64,000 nt of DNA, taken from positions 1-64,000 of the forward strand of contig JADZCJ010000047.1 in assembly GCA_020851635.1 (NCBI GenBank), given 5' to 3'. The notes beneath the pieces were generated by a model. The model saw only the letters and a program-made list of their open reading frames with translations. It did no database searches and was not told the DNA's origin. A program made the position numbers and the translations under genes. This DNA is from Anaerolineae bacterium (GTDB lineage: Bacteria; Chloroflexota; Anaerolineae; UBA4142; SHND01). Of this stretch, positions 54,314 to 63,242 are shown in pieces. Numbering within the stretch: position 1 is the first letter of the stretch; every line of letters begins with the position of its first letter.

Positions 54314-55378
54314 TTGAACATCTTTGGCATTTATATTGACCAACCGATCATTGATTTCATAATCCTCATCATCCGTTGTGTGGTGTGGATTATTGCGCTG
54401 TTGACGGCGTTTGCGTATATCCAGCTGGTTGAGCGTTGGGTGATTGCCAAAATCCAGGTCCGCATCGGTCCAAATCGGACCGGTCCCCGCGGACTGCTCC
54501 AGCCCCTTGCCGACGCCATCAAAGCGTTGATGAAAGAAGAGTTGATTCCGACCAACGCGGACAAACTCGTCTTTGTGATTGCCCCGATGATCTCGGTCGC
54601 CACCGCGCTCCTGGCGTTCGCCGTGATCCCCGTATCGCCCCCGATCAATTTGTTTGGGTACGAGATGCCGATGCAAATCGCCGACATTAACGTGGCGCTG
54701 TTGTATTTGTTGGCAATCGGTTCGGTGAGCGTGTATGGGACGGTGTTGGCGGGCTGGAGCTCGAACAACAAGTATTCCCTGCTTGGCTCACTGCGCGCCG
54801 CCGCGCAATTGATTTCGTACGAGGTGACGCTGGGGTTGGCGCTGGTGGGGGTCTTGATGCTCACCAGCACGCTGAACCTTAACGAAATCGTCAATTATCA
54901 GGCAAATTATGGTTGGATCATTCTGCCGCAGATCCTCGGTTTTGTGTTGTATATGATTGCGGCGATTGCCGAAACGAACCGTTTGCCGTTTGATCTGCCT
55001 GAAGCAGAAACGGAATTGGTTGCCGGATATTACACAGAGTATTCGTCCATCAAATTTGCGTTCTTTTTCATGGCGGAATATATCAATATCATCACTGTTT
55101 GCGCCATCGCGACGACGCTATTTCTGGGAGGTTATCTCAGCCCACTGCCGTTCCTGCCCATCATTGGTGCTCCGGGCATCTGGTGGTTTGCCATCAAGGT
55201 CTTTTTGCTCATTTTCGTATTTATGTGGATCCGCGGCACGTTTCCCCGCATGCGCTACGACCAGCTGATGAATTTTACCTGGAAAGGGATGCTGCCGGTC
55301 GCGTTATTGAATATTTTGATTACGGCGGGCATTATCATCCTGCTTCATCCTGGGAGCGCGCAAGTATTTGCGCGTTGA
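54314..55378 (+). CDS. nuoH: NADH-quinone oxidoreductase subunit H
   Basis: A 354-residue protein with about eight to nine membrane helices. ERWVIAKIQVRIGPNRTGPR (about 38-57), then LPFDLPEAETELVAGYYTEY (about 223-242) and FPRMRYDQLMNFTWKGMLPV (about 306-325) are NuoH signatures. It lines the quinone-binding tunnel. The start codon is TTG (54314). nuoE ends 32 bases upstream. Confidence 0.95.
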   Translation: MNIFGIYIDQPIIDFIILIIRCVVWIIALLTAFAYIQLVERWVIAKIQVRIGPNRTGPRGLLQPLADAIKALMKEELIPTNADKLVFVIAPMISVATALLAFAVIPVSPPINLFGYEMPMQIADINVALLYLLAIGSVSVYGTVLAGWSSNNKYSLLGSLRAAAQLISYEVTLGLALVGVLMLTSTLNLNEIVNYQANYGWIILPQILGFVLYMIAAIAETNRLPFDLPEAETELVAGYYTEYSSIKFAFFFMAEYINIITVCAIATTLFLGGYLSPLPFLPIIGAPGIWWFAIKVFLLIFVFMWIRGTFPRMRYDQLMNFTWKGMLPVALLNILITAGIIILLHPGSAQVFAR

Positions 55379-55463
55379 GTTATGGCGAAAGAAGCGGACA
55401 CTCGCCACATGATGCGTTGGCGATCTATGCGGTTCTCGTGTTGAATGCCACATCGTCCTGAAT

Positions 55464-55949
55464 ATGCTCAAAGAACTTGAACCACTGATTGCTCAATATG
55501 CCCGCTCGCGCCAAGTTTTGTTCGATTGCATTGCCGGATTGAACGACGCGCAGCTGGACGAGTGTTTTCCGGGACGAGACTGGTCTATCAAGGATACTTG
55601 TATCCACCTTGCGACGAACGAGGCGCTCATGACCAATCTGTTGCGGGAGATTGCCAATGGGGGACCGAGCTCCTTGCCCGCGGACTTTGACAATCAAAAG
55701 TTTAACGACGATACGGTTGCGGCGGGGCACACCAAGAACATGAAAGAGCTGCACGCGGACCTTGACACAAGTTACCGGAACTTGATCGCCGTGCTCGAGT
55801 CGGTCACTCCCGAACAGCTGACACGGGTTGGGACGCATCCGGCGGCAGGACACACAACCGTCAAAGAGTTTTTCCTGGCAATGTATGCGCATCACGAGAT
55901 GCATTGTCGTGACGTGGTCGAACAGTCGAGACGATTGAAAAAGAGCTGA
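55464..55949 (+). CDS. DinB-like four-helix metalloprotein
   Basis: A 161-residue protein of the DinB/mycothiol-transferase-like superfamily. DWSIKDTCIHLATNEALMTN holds His48, and MYAHHEMHCRD holds His143, His144 and His147, matching the metal-binding His triad. Members are thiol transferases or unknown. It sits between nuoH and nuoJ, where nuoI would be expected. Its role in complex I context is unknown. Confidence 0.75.
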   Translation: MLKELEPLIAQYARSRQVLFDCIAGLNDAQLDECFPGRDWSIKDTCIHLATNEALMTNLLREIANGGPSSLPADFDNQKFNDDTVAAGHTKNMKELHADLDTSYRNLIAVLESVTPEQLTRVGTHPAAGHTTVKEFFLAMYAHHEMHCRDVVEQSRRLKKS

Positions 55950-55967
55950 GCGGAGAGAACAGGTGTA

Positions 55968-56528
55968 ATGACAGATTACGGCGCGTTCATGGAAGCGTTG
56001 GTCTTTTATCTCTTTGCCATACTCGGTGTGCTGGCAGCGCTGGGTGTGGTGATCGCGCGCAGTCCCGTGCGGAGCGCGCTGTCGCTTGCGCTCGTCTTTT
56101 TGGCGCTCGCCGCCATGTATGTGCTATTGAATGCGCCTTTTCTCGCCGTCGCCCAAATCATGATTTATGCGGGCGCCGTCCTGATCCTTTTTCTCTTTGT
56201 GATCATGGTCTTGAATCCGCGGCTGGACCTGATCGGCGGGCGAACCGCCGCCCAGACGGTCGCGGCGGTGATTTTCGCGGCGGCATTCGGCGTGTTGATG
56301 AGCGTGACATTTGCGGCGGGGCAATTGGCTCCGGCGACAGGGGTCTTTACGCCCGAATATGTTTCAGAGGCGGGACACGTACAAGTGATCGGCGCGCTGT
56401 TGTTTTCCGAGTTCTTGCTTCCCTTTGAAATCGCTTCATTGCTGTTGCTGATCGCCATTGTCGGCGCCATGGTGCTTGCGCGGCGCGAGCGGGTCCGACA
56501 CGGGGACCCGAGGCAAGATTTGCGATAG
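55968..56528 (+). CDS. nuoJ: NADH-quinone oxidoreductase subunit J
   Basis: A 186-residue membrane protein with five hydrophobic segments; SALSLALVFLALAAMYVLLN and AQIMIYAGAVLILFLFVIMV are NuoJ signatures (about 46-65 and 63-83 plus later). It ends with LLLLIAIVGAMVLARRERVR. The next gene, nuoK, follows by 12 bases. It helps form the proton pathway near the quinone site. Confidence 0.92.
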   Translation: MTDYGAFMEALVFYLFAILGVLAALGVVIARSPVRSALSLALVFLALAAMYVLLNAPFLAVAQIMIYAGAVLILFLFVIMVLNPRLDLIGGRTAAQTVAAVIFAAAFGVLMSVTFAAGQLAPATGVFTPEYVSEAGHVQVIGALLFSEFLLPFEIASLLLLIAIVGAMVLARRERVRHGDPRQDLR

Positions 56529-56540
56529 ACGAGTAAAGAG

Positions 56541-56843
56541 ATGCTGACGGTTACTCATTACACGGTGTTGAGCGCGATTCTGTTTTCGATCGGCGCGCTT
56601 GCAGTCCTGATCCGACGCAACCCCCTGATCATGTTCATGGGTATCGAGCTCATGCTCAATGCCGTCAACCTCGCGTTTGTTGCTTTTGCGCGGTATTTGA
56701 ACAATATGGATGGTCAGGTATTTGTGTTTATTGTCTTGACCGTCGCGGCGGCAGAAGTGGCGGTGGGATTGGCGCTTGTGGTGGCTATTTTCCGCGCGCG
56801 CGAAAACGTAGATGTGGACGAAATAGACGCTCTCAAGGGATAG
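56541..56843 (+). CDS. nuoK: NADH-quinone oxidoreductase subunit K
   Basis: A 100-residue membrane protein with three hydrophobic segments. [20 protein letters not shown] followed by [11 protein letters not shown] contains the conserved Glu residue of NuoK helix 2. [23 protein letters not shown] has the second conserved Glu. It contributes to the E-channel of proton transfer. Confidence 0.94.
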   Translation: MLTVTHYTVLSAILFSIGALAVLIRRNPLIMFMGIELMLNAVNLAFVAFARYLNNMDGQVFVFIVLTVAAAEVAVGLALVVAIFRARENVDVDEIDALKG

Positions 56844-56896
56844 ATGATTGTTGTTTGGGTCCGCAAAAGCGGCGCCCTGACCTGCAACCGACTCTT

Positions 56897-58879
56897 ATGT
56901 CTCAAATGCTTTGGTTGATTCCTGCCTTGCCACTTGTCGGCGCCATCATTAACGGCGCAATCGGCAAGCGTCTACCGCGCGCTATGTCGGCATGGTTGGC
57001 TGTGCTGATGGTGACGGCATCGTTTGGCGTGTCGGTGTTGGCGGTGTTGAACCTGGTTGCGCTGCCCGAAGATGCGCGCGTGATTCACGAGACGCTGTAT
57101 CAATGGGTGGGCGTCGGCTCGTTTTCCGCCAATGTGGCATTCTGGCTCGACCCGCTGTCGGCGGTCATGATTCTGGTCGTCACGGGCGTGGGCGCGCTGA
57201 TCCATATATATTCGGTTGGATATATGGCGCACGAAGAGGATTATGCGCGGTTTTTTGCCGCCATGAATCTGTTTGCATTTGCCATGCTGACGCTGGTGCT
57301 CGCCGACAATTATTTGCTGATGTATCTCGGCTGGGAAGGCGTGGGGGTCTGTTCGTATCTGCTAATTGGTTTCTGGTTCAATCGCGACAGCGTGGCGGTC
57401 GGCACGGATGAGAAATTTCTGTCCCCCCGTTCTTCGGCAACAAAGGCGTTTGTGGTTAATCGGATCGGCGATTTTGGTTTTATGCTCGGCGTCATTTTGA
57501 TGTTCTGGACATTTGGCTCGCTCGCGTTTGAGGATGTGTTTCAGGGCGCAGAGACAATGTTTCAGGTGGGAGCGCCGGTCATTACGATCATGACGCTGCT
57601 CTTGTTCATGGGCGCGACCGGCAAATCGGCGCAGGTCCCCCTGTATATCTGGCTCCCGGATGCGATGGCGGGTCCCACACCGGTCAGCGCGCTGATCCAT
57701 GCCGCGACGATGGTGACGGCGGGCGTGTATATGGTGGCGCGCTCGCATGTGCTGTACGAACTCGCTCCAACGACGTTGGCGGTCGTCGCAGTTATCGGCA
57801 CCTTGACCGCGTTTATCGCCGCGACGATTGCGTTGGTGCAAAACGACCTCAAACGCGTGCTGGCATTTTCCACCGTCTCGCAGCTGGGCTATATGTTTTT
57901 TGCGCTTGGAGTCAGCGCGTTTTCTGCGGGTATTTTTCATTTGATGACACACGCCTTTTTCAAAGCGTTGTTGTTTCTTGCCGCGGGCGCGGTGATGCAC
58001 GCGATGAATGAAATGATTGATATGCGGCGGCTGGGCGGATTACGCAAATACATGCCCATCACCTTTGCAACATTTCTGGTCGGCGCGCTGGCATTGTCAG
58101 GTTTTCCGCTGTTTAGCGGCTTTTTCAGCAAGGACGAGATTCTTGCCAAGGGTTTTGCTCACGGCGAGGTGGGCTTGTGGGCGGTTAGCGTCGTCACGGC
58201 ATTGATGACGGCGTTCTATACATTCCGCGCCGTCATTCTGACCTTCGGCGGCAAACCGCGTTGGAAAGAGGGCGAGATTGTCACCGCACAGGACGAGGAC
58301 GAGCACTCGGGGCACGGCGCGCGCGGGCTGCACCCGCACGAAGCTCCGCCCGTGATGTGGGTCCCGCTTGCGGTTCTGGCGGTGTTGGCGGCGTTTGGCG
58401 GATTTATTGGGTTGCCGCACGTGCTGGGCACCAACTATTTTGACCAATTTCTCGAACCCGTCTTTCAGCAGCCGCACGTGGAAATCTCAGAGACGCTTGA
58501 ATGGACTCTGATTGCGATTTCGACGGCGGCGGCTCTGGTTGGAATGTTTATCGCGTTCCGATTCTACCGGGGTAGTTCAACTGCACCCGCGCGGCTGACA
58601 AGTTACTATCCCTGGCTCTATAATCTGTGGGTGAACAAATACTGGGTTGACCAGTTCTATGATTTTGCCGTTGCGCGCCCGGGACGCTGGCTGGCAAACG
58701 CCTTTTGGGTGGATGTTGATGGTCGCATCATTAACGGAATTGCAGACGGACTGGGCAGGACGTTCAAGAATGTCGGACAGAGTTTGCGGTCACTGCATGC
58801 CGGGTATATGCGTGGGTATGCGCTGGCAATGTTGATCGGTATTGTGGTGGTAATCGCGATCGTGGTGATGCGCCCATGA
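56897..58879 (+). CDS. nuoL: NADH-quinone oxidoreductase subunit L
   Basis: A 660-residue antiporter-like subunit with about 15 or more hydrophobic segments. It has LADNYLLMYLGWEGVGVCSY (about 132-151, conserved Glu), YIWLPDAMAGPTPVSALIHA (about 254-273) and FSTVSQLGYMFFALG (about 329-343). A His/Glu-rich loop (EDEHSGHGARGLHPHEAPP, about 470-488) lies between late helices. The C-terminal amphipathic helix and final anchor are present. The start at 56897 gives MSQMLWLIPALPLVGAI; an upstream in-frame ATG at 56855 is less likely. The stop overlaps nuoM (ATGA). Confidence 0.95.
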   Translation: MSQMLWLIPALPLVGAIINGAIGKRLPRAMSAWLAVLMVTASFGVSVLAVLNLVALPEDARVIHETLYQWVGVGSFSANVAFWLDPLSAVMILVVTGVGALIHIYSVGYMAHEEDYARFFAAMNLFAFAMLTLVLADNYLLMYLGWEGVGVCSYLLIGFWFNRDSVAVGTDEKFLSPRSSATKAFVVNRIGDFGFMLGVILMFWTFGSLAFEDVFQGAETMFQVGAPVITIMTLLLFMGATGKSAQVPLYIWLPDAMAGPTPVSALIHAATMVTAGVYMVARSHVLYELAPTTLAVVAVIGTLTAFIAATIALVQNDLKRVLAFSTVSQLGYMFFALGVSAFSAGIFHLMTHAFFKALLFLAAGAVMHAMNEMIDMRRLGGLRKYMPITFATFLVGALALSGFPLFSGFFSKDEILAKGFAHGEVGLWAVSVVTALMTAFYTFRAVILTFGGKPRWKEGEIVTAQDEDEHSGHGARGLHPHEAPPVMWVPLAVLAVLAAFGGFIGLPHVLGTNYFDQFLEPVFQQPHVEISETLEWTLIAISTAAALVGMFIAFRFYRGSSTAPARLTSYYPWLYNLWVNKYWVDQFYDFAVARPGRWLANAFWVDVDGRIINGIADGLGRTFKNVGQSLRSLHAGYMRGYALAMLIGIVVVIAIVVMRP

Positions 58880-60360
58880 GTTTGCCAATTCTTTCACTTC
58901 TCATCGGCTTGCCGTTTGTCGCCGCGGTGATCATGGCGCTGCTGCCGCGCGGCAATCCATCGCTGCTCAAGGGCTGGGCTTTAGCGGCGGTTGCGCTGGA
59001 ATTTTTATTGTCGCTCTATTTGCTCTTTAACCTGGATCATGACACGAGCGCGATGCAGTTTGTCGAGAACTATGCCTGGATTCCCCAGTTCGGAATTTCG
59101 TACACCGTCGGCGTAGATGGGTTGTCGTTTTGGCTGGTCTTGTTGACGACCTTTTTGATGCTGATCGCCATACCCGCGTCGTTTTCTGAAATCAACGAAC
59201 GCCTCAAAGAGTATTTCATTTACTTTTTTATCCTCGAGGCGGCAATGTTGGGCGTTTTTATGGCGCTCGACGTGTTTTTGTTTTACGTCTTTTGGGAATT
59301 TTCGCTCATCCCAATGGCGCTGATCATTGGGATTTGGGGACACGAGCGCAGGATCTATGCTGCCATAAAATTTGTCCTGTTCACCATGTCCGGCTCGCTC
59401 TTGATGTTGGTCGCCATCCTGGCGCTCTATTTTGTGACAGGCGCGCGCACCTTTAACTTGCTCGAGCTGCAAAAGATGGTGACGCCGGCATCCATTCAGC
59501 CGTGGCTGTTTGCGGCGTTTGCGCTGGCGTTTGCGATCAAAGTGCCGATGTTTCCGCTGCATACCTGGCTTCCCGATGCGCACGTGCAGGCGCCGACAGC
59601 CGGCTCGATCATTCTGGCAGGGGTCTTGCTCAAGCTTGGCGCGTATGGGTTCATTCGCTACAATCTGACGCTTTTTCCCGAGGCATCGCGCGAGTTTGCG
59701 CCGGTGTTGATTGTGCTGGCAATCATCGGCATTATCTATGGCGCGATGGTGGCGGCGATACAAAAAGACCTGAAATCACTCGTCGCGTACTCGTCCGTTT
59801 CGCATATGGGGTTCATCATATTGGGTATTTTTGTGTTTTCACAGCAGGCGATGAGCGGGGCGGTCTTGCAAATGGTGAATCACGGGCTTTCGACGGGCGC
59901 GTTGTTTTTGATTGTGGGCTGGTTGTATCAGCGGAGGCATTCGCGGCTGATCGCCGATTTTGGCGGTCTGCAAAAGGTCATTCCGACGCTCTCGTTCTTT
60001 TTTCTGTTGGTCATGTTTTCGTCCATGGGCTTGCCCGGACTGAACGGTTTTATAGGCGAGTTTTTGATTCTGCTCGGCGCGTGGGAAACGAATCCTGCGT
60101 ATACGGTGTTGGCTGCGCTGGGCGTGATTCTGGCGGCGATTTATCTGTTGTGGGCATATCAGCGCGTGATGCACGGACCCGTGACAAATGACGCAAACAA
60201 GAAACTGCCCGATTTGAACAGGCGCGAATTTATCCTGGCGCTGGCGCTGGCGGCATTTATTGTGCTGCTCGGATTTTTTCCGAATATTGTGCTCGACCCA
60301 ATGCAAGCGTCTATTACGGAATTGTTGAATCAAACCACCGTGGCAGGGTTATTGAAATGA
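58876..60360 (+). CDS. nuoM: NADH-quinone oxidoreductase subunit M
   Basis: A 494-residue antiporter-like subunit. SYTVGVDGLSFWLVLLTTFL (about 75-94), FYVFWEFSLIPMALIIGIWG (about 136-155, conserved Glu), FPLHTWLPDAHVQAPTAGSI (about 228-247) and YSSVSHMGFIILGIFVFS are typical. It starts in an ATGA overlap with nuoL, and its stop overlaps the next gene (ATGA), so three genes are translationally coupled. It is one of three proton channels in the membrane arm. Confidence 0.95.
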   Translation: MSLPILSLLIGLPFVAAVIMALLPRGNPSLLKGWALAAVALEFLLSLYLLFNLDHDTSAMQFVENYAWIPQFGISYTVGVDGLSFWLVLLTTFLMLIAIPASFSEINERLKEYFIYFFILEAAMLGVFMALDVFLFYVFWEFSLIPMALIIGIWGHERRIYAAIKFVLFTMSGSLLMLVAILALYFVTGARTFNLLELQKMVTPASIQPWLFAAFALAFAIKVPMFPLHTWLPDAHVQAPTAGSIILAGVLLKLGAYGFIRYNLTLFPEASREFAPVLIVLAIIGIIYGAMVAAIQKDLKSLVAYSSVSHMGFIILGIFVFSQQAMSGAVLQMVNHGLSTGALFLIVGWLYQRRHSRLIADFGGLQKVIPTLSFFFLLVMFSSMGLPGLNGFIGEFLILLGAWETNPAYTVLAALGVILAAIYLLWAYQRVMHGPVTNDANKKLPDLNRREFILALALAAFIVLLGFFPNIVLDPMQASITELLNQTTVAGLLK

Positions 60361-60893
60361 AACGCGATGAAGCGATTCACCAGTTGCGCGCCTCCCGCAA
60401 AGAGTTTCAGGACACGATCAACGGCTTGAGTGAAGAGGACTTGAAGCGCGCCAAAGCGGTTGATAAATGGGCGCTCAAAGAGTTGATGGGAATCATTGCC
60501 GCGTGGGATGAAGAATTGGTGCGTGTGCTGCAGACCTTTACGATGCCCGGTGAATCACAATACACGTATACGATTTCAGAGCGCAACAACTTTGCGGCGT
60601 GGAACGAAGAACAGATCGCTGCCCGCCGCGAGCGTTCGCTGAGCCAGGTCATGTCGGAATTTGAGATTGCGCGGCGTGATCTGATCCAGGTGGTGGAAGG
60701 ATTGACCGACCCGGTTTTGAATCGCAGGCGGATGACTTCATGGGGCAAACCCGCGACGGGGTTCGAGTTGGTCGCCATGCAGATCGAACGAGACCGTCTG
60801 TATGCGGAACAGGTGCAAAGCTATCGCAAAAAAATAGAACGATGGGCGCGCGCGCGCCACAAACTGACGGAAAAACGCAAGACCAAGAAATGA
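60357..60893 (+). CDS. ClbS/DfsB-DinB-like protein lacking metal ligands
   Basis: A 178-residue helical protein similar in outline to ClbS/DfsB (DUF1706)/DinB. VDKWALKELMGIIAAWDEEL (about 35-54) aligns with the metal-His helix, but the His position is Ala; the C-terminal helix (GFELVAMQIERDRLYAEQVQ) has no His. The C-terminus is very basic (RWARARHKLTEKRKTKK). It starts in an ATGA overlap with nuoM and precedes nuoN, so it is cotranslated with complex I genes. Function is unknown. Confidence 0.7.
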   Translation: MKRDEAIHQLRASRKEFQDTINGLSEEDLKRAKAVDKWALKELMGIIAAWDEELVRVLQTFTMPGESQYTYTISERNNFAAWNEEQIAARRERSLSQVMSEFEIARRDLIQVVEGLTDPVLNRRRMTSWGKPATGFELVAMQIERDRLYAEQVQSYRKKIERWARARHKLTEKRKTKK

Positions 60894-60927
60894 TTGAATC
60901 TCTCGCGCGATTTGTCTGAATCTCGCC

Positions 60928-62373
60928 ATGCCACTAACGATACCTGAAATCAACCTGATTCCGCTGCTGCCCGCGATTATTCCCGCGCTCACGGCGATGG
61001 TCGTCATGCTTGCCGATGTATTGTTGCCCGGCAAAAACAAGAGCTGGCTGGCAGTGGTGGCGCTTGCCGGTCTCGCGATCGCGGCGTTACAGACATTTTC
61101 ATTGTACGGGACCGATGCGACGGCGTTCAATGAGAGTATCACAACAGGACCGCTGGCTGTCGGCGTGTGTTTGGTTGTGCTCATGGCGGCGTTTATTACG
61201 GTGCTGCTTTCGATTGATTACCTGAACGCGCGCAATCTTGATTCCGGCGAATACCTGGCGCTGCTGCTTGGCGCGACGAGCGGCATGTTGTTGATGGCGC
61301 TGGCAAATGACTTGATCGTCATTTTTCTCGGGCTGGAATTGTTTTCGCTGCCGTTGTATGTGCTGTGTGCGTTCTGGCGCACCAACAATCTCTCACTCGA
61401 AGCAGGCATCAAATATTTTCTGCTCGGGTCGTTTTCGTCCGCGTTCTTTTTGTACGGCATCGCGCTGATCTATGGTGCGACCGCGTCAACGAACCTGTCT
61501 GCGATTGCGACCACGGCGAATGCTGCTACTAATCCGTTGTTTATTATGGGTGTGGCGCTTTTGCTGGTGGGTTTTGGGTTCAAGGTCGGGTTGGTGCCGT
61601 TCCAATGGTGGATGCCCGACGTCTATGAGGGCGCGCCGACGCCGATCACGGGTTTTATGAGCGTGGCGACCAAAGCAGCAGCTTTTGCCGCGCTGTTCCG
61701 CACCTTTCTCGTCGCCATTCCGCCCGGCACGCTGGACTGGCAGTTTGTGATGGCGCTATTGGCAGTCGTCACCATGACTGTGGGCAACATTGCCGCGCTG
61801 ACCCAAACCAATATCAAGCGCATGTTGGCGTACTCGTCCATCGCCCACGCCGGTTACATTTTGATTGCGCTGGTTGCTGGCGGCGAAGCGGGCGCAGAAG
61901 CCGCGCTCTTTTATCTCGCCGCATATGCGGTCATGAATCTTGCGGCATTTGGCGCGGTGCTGGCGCTGGGACATGGCGAACGCGAACGGCTGACAATGTC
62001 CGAACTGGCGGGCGCAGCCCAGGTTAAACCGTGGGCGGCGGCGGCGCTGGCGATCTCGTTGTTGTCACTGTCGGGTTTTCCGCCGTTTGCCGGTTTTGTC
62101 GCCAAATTCTTTGTTTTTGGCACGGCGGTGAATTCCGGGTATACGTGGCTGGCAGTGGTTGGCGCTTTGAATAGTCTGGTTTCGGTCTATTACTATCTCG
62201 GACCCGTGATCCGCATGTATATGAGCCCGCCCGCCGAGGATTGGAAGCAAGAAGCTGTGTCACGTATCCCTGCCGCGCTCGCATTTGCAGTGATCGTTGC
62301 TGTGGTGTTGACCGTTGGGATGGGTTTCTTTCCGGGTGGGGTGATTCAGTTCGCGCAGGCGGCGGGGAGGTAA
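60928..62373 (+). CDS. nuoN: NADH-quinone oxidoreductase subunit N
   Basis: A 481-residue antiporter-like subunit. It has LANDLIVIFLGLELFSLPLY (about 125-144, conserved Glu), VPFQWWMPDVYEGAPTPITG (about 223-242), YSSIAHAGYILIALVAG (about 304-320) and LLSLSGFPPFAGFVAKFFVF (about 375-394). It is the last recognisable nuo gene. The stop is followed by an unrelated promoter/terminator unit. Confidence 0.95.
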   Translation: MPLTIPEINLIPLLPAIIPALTAMVVMLADVLLPGKNKSWLAVVALAGLAIAALQTFSLYGTDATAFNESITTGPLAVGVCLVVLMAAFITVLLSIDYLNARNLDSGEYLALLLGATSGMLLMALANDLIVIFLGLELFSLPLYVLCAFWRTNNLSLEAGIKYFLLGSFSSAFFLYGIALIYGATASTNLSAIATTANAATNPLFIMGVALLLVGFGFKVGLVPFQWWMPDVYEGAPTPITGFMSVATKAAAFAALFRTFLVAIPPGTLDWQFVMALLAVVTMTVGNIAALTQTNIKRMLAYSSIAHAGYILIALVAGGEAGAEAALFYLAAYAVMNLAAFGAVLALGHGERERLTMSELAGAAQVKPWAAAALAISLLSLSGFPPFAGFVAKFFVFGTAVNSGYTWLAVVGALNSLVSVYYYLGPVIRMYMSPPAEDWKQEAVSRIPAALAFAVIVAVVLTVGMGFFPGGVIQFAQAAGR

Positions 62374-62433
62374 AAAGCTGCCCGTCCGGTTCTCTTGTGA
62401 GCGTTAGCATGGGGAAAAACGCCGGAAAATTGT

Positions 62434-62463
62434 TTGACAGGCGGTAGAACTCTATGGTAGAAT
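62434..62463 (+). promoter_or_regulatory. Sigma-70-like promoter in the nuoN-tRNA gap
   Basis: TTGACA (62434-62439), 18-base spacer, TAGAAT (62458-62463). Transcription would start near 62470, and a terminator lies at 62593-62622. Confidence 0.7.
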
Positions 62464-62469
62464 CGCCTT

Positions 62470-62622
62470 TGAAGGTCGAGCCAACTACCATGTTTCAGGC
62501 GAAATATCTGCCCGTCTTTAGACCCAATCTGTCCACATGGACGGAACGCGATGGTTTGCGTTAATTTCGTCTAGTTCGTTTCAGCCACTGACGGCGTGAA
62601 GCGCGAGCTCACGCCTTTTTTT
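62470..62622 (+). ncRNA. Candidate small RNA or leader unit of about 150 bases
   Basis: The interval is bounded by a good promoter (62434-62463) and a perfect terminator with seven T. It matches no RNA family I recognise. It contains a 24-codon ORF (MFQAKYLPVFRPNLSTWTER followed by DGLR), with no clear Shine-Dalgarno, so a leader peptide is possible. It is a candidate only. Confidence 0.45.
62593..62622 (+). terminator. Rho-independent terminator
   Basis: GGCGTGA (62593-62599) pairs exactly with TCACGCC (62609-62615); the 9-base loop contains an internal GC/GC pair with a GCGA tetraloop. Seven T follow (62616-62622). Confidence 0.9.
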
Positions 62623-62659
62623 GTGACCTTGAGTTTGTGCAAGGAATTACAATTCATTT

Positions 62660-62732
62660 GGGCCGCTAGCTCAATCGGCAGAGCAACAGCCTTTTAAGCT
62701 GCAGGTTCAGGGTTCGATTCCCTGGCGGCTCA
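62660..62732 (+). tRNA. tRNA-Lys (TTT)
   Basis: A full cloverleaf: acceptor GGGCCGC/GCGGCTC with discriminator A, D-arm GCTC/GAGC, anticodon loop CTTTTAA with anticodon TTT, variable loop AGGTT, T-arm CAGGG/CCCTG with loop TTCGATT. The 27-43 pair is an A-C mismatch. CCA is not encoded. A TACAAT at 62648-62653 may be its -10. Confidence 0.95.
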
Positions 62733-62777
62733 TTTTGGATCGCCGCCTGTGCGATTCAGATTAACAAATCCAAAGAA

Positions 62778-63206
62778 TGGCAAGCAGGTGTTCCGTCGCG
62801 CGCAGTCCGCAAGGACTGTGTGAGGAACTTCCCGACTCTCGGCATCGCCTAACCCGCGATGTACAGTTGCCTAACGAAACAGCAAGTTAGGGTGTTTTCG
62901 GGTGTAAACTCGAAGCAACGACAACTGCAACAGAAAAGAATCCCACCTGGGAGGCACGCGAGTGCCGCACAGGACAGGGGCGAAACGGTGGGGTAAAAGC
63001 CCACCAGCATTGCCAGTGATGGCAGTGGCTGGGTGAACGTCCAACCGAGAGCAAGGCAGGTGGATTGTTTTTTTGCGAGAGCAAAAACGCAATCCTGCCG
63101 CAGTGGGGGGCAGCGAGCCGTGTGCTCGAGGACTCTCAACCGGAACAGCAGTGTTCCGAGACAGATGACGGATTGAAACAGAATCGGGGGTACGACCACT
63201 TGCCAG
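62778..63206 (+). ncRNA. rnpB: RNase P RNA (bacterial type A)
   Basis: P1 is TGGCAAG (62778-62784) paired with CTTGCCA (63199-63205). Conserved core segments are present: GAGGAACTTCC (the 5' half of P4, variant of GAGGAAAGTCC), GGCGAAACGGTGGGGTAAAA with GCCCACCAG, GGTGAACGTCCAACCGAGAG then CAAGGC, and 3' CAGATGACGG with AAACAGAATCGG. It processes pre-tRNA 5' ends. The P4 5' strand departs from consensus by a base or two, and the middle has an A-rich hairpin near 63070-63090. Confidence 0.93.
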
Positions 63207-63234
63207 CATGATTACAACGCTTGCTGTGATCATG
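63207..63234 (+). terminator. Possible hairpin after rnpB
   Basis: CATGATTACA (63207-63216) pairs with TGTGATCATG (63225-63234) with one G-T wobble and an 8-base loop. The following run is AACTATTTTG, with a poor T-tract, so it is a weak candidate. Confidence 0.4.
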
Positions 63235-63242
63235 AACTATTT

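Noticed and set aside
62374-62622. nuoN transcript terminator only
   Set aside because: The terminator at 62593-62622 lies 220 bases after nuoN and has its own promoter in front, so it ends a separate unit as well.
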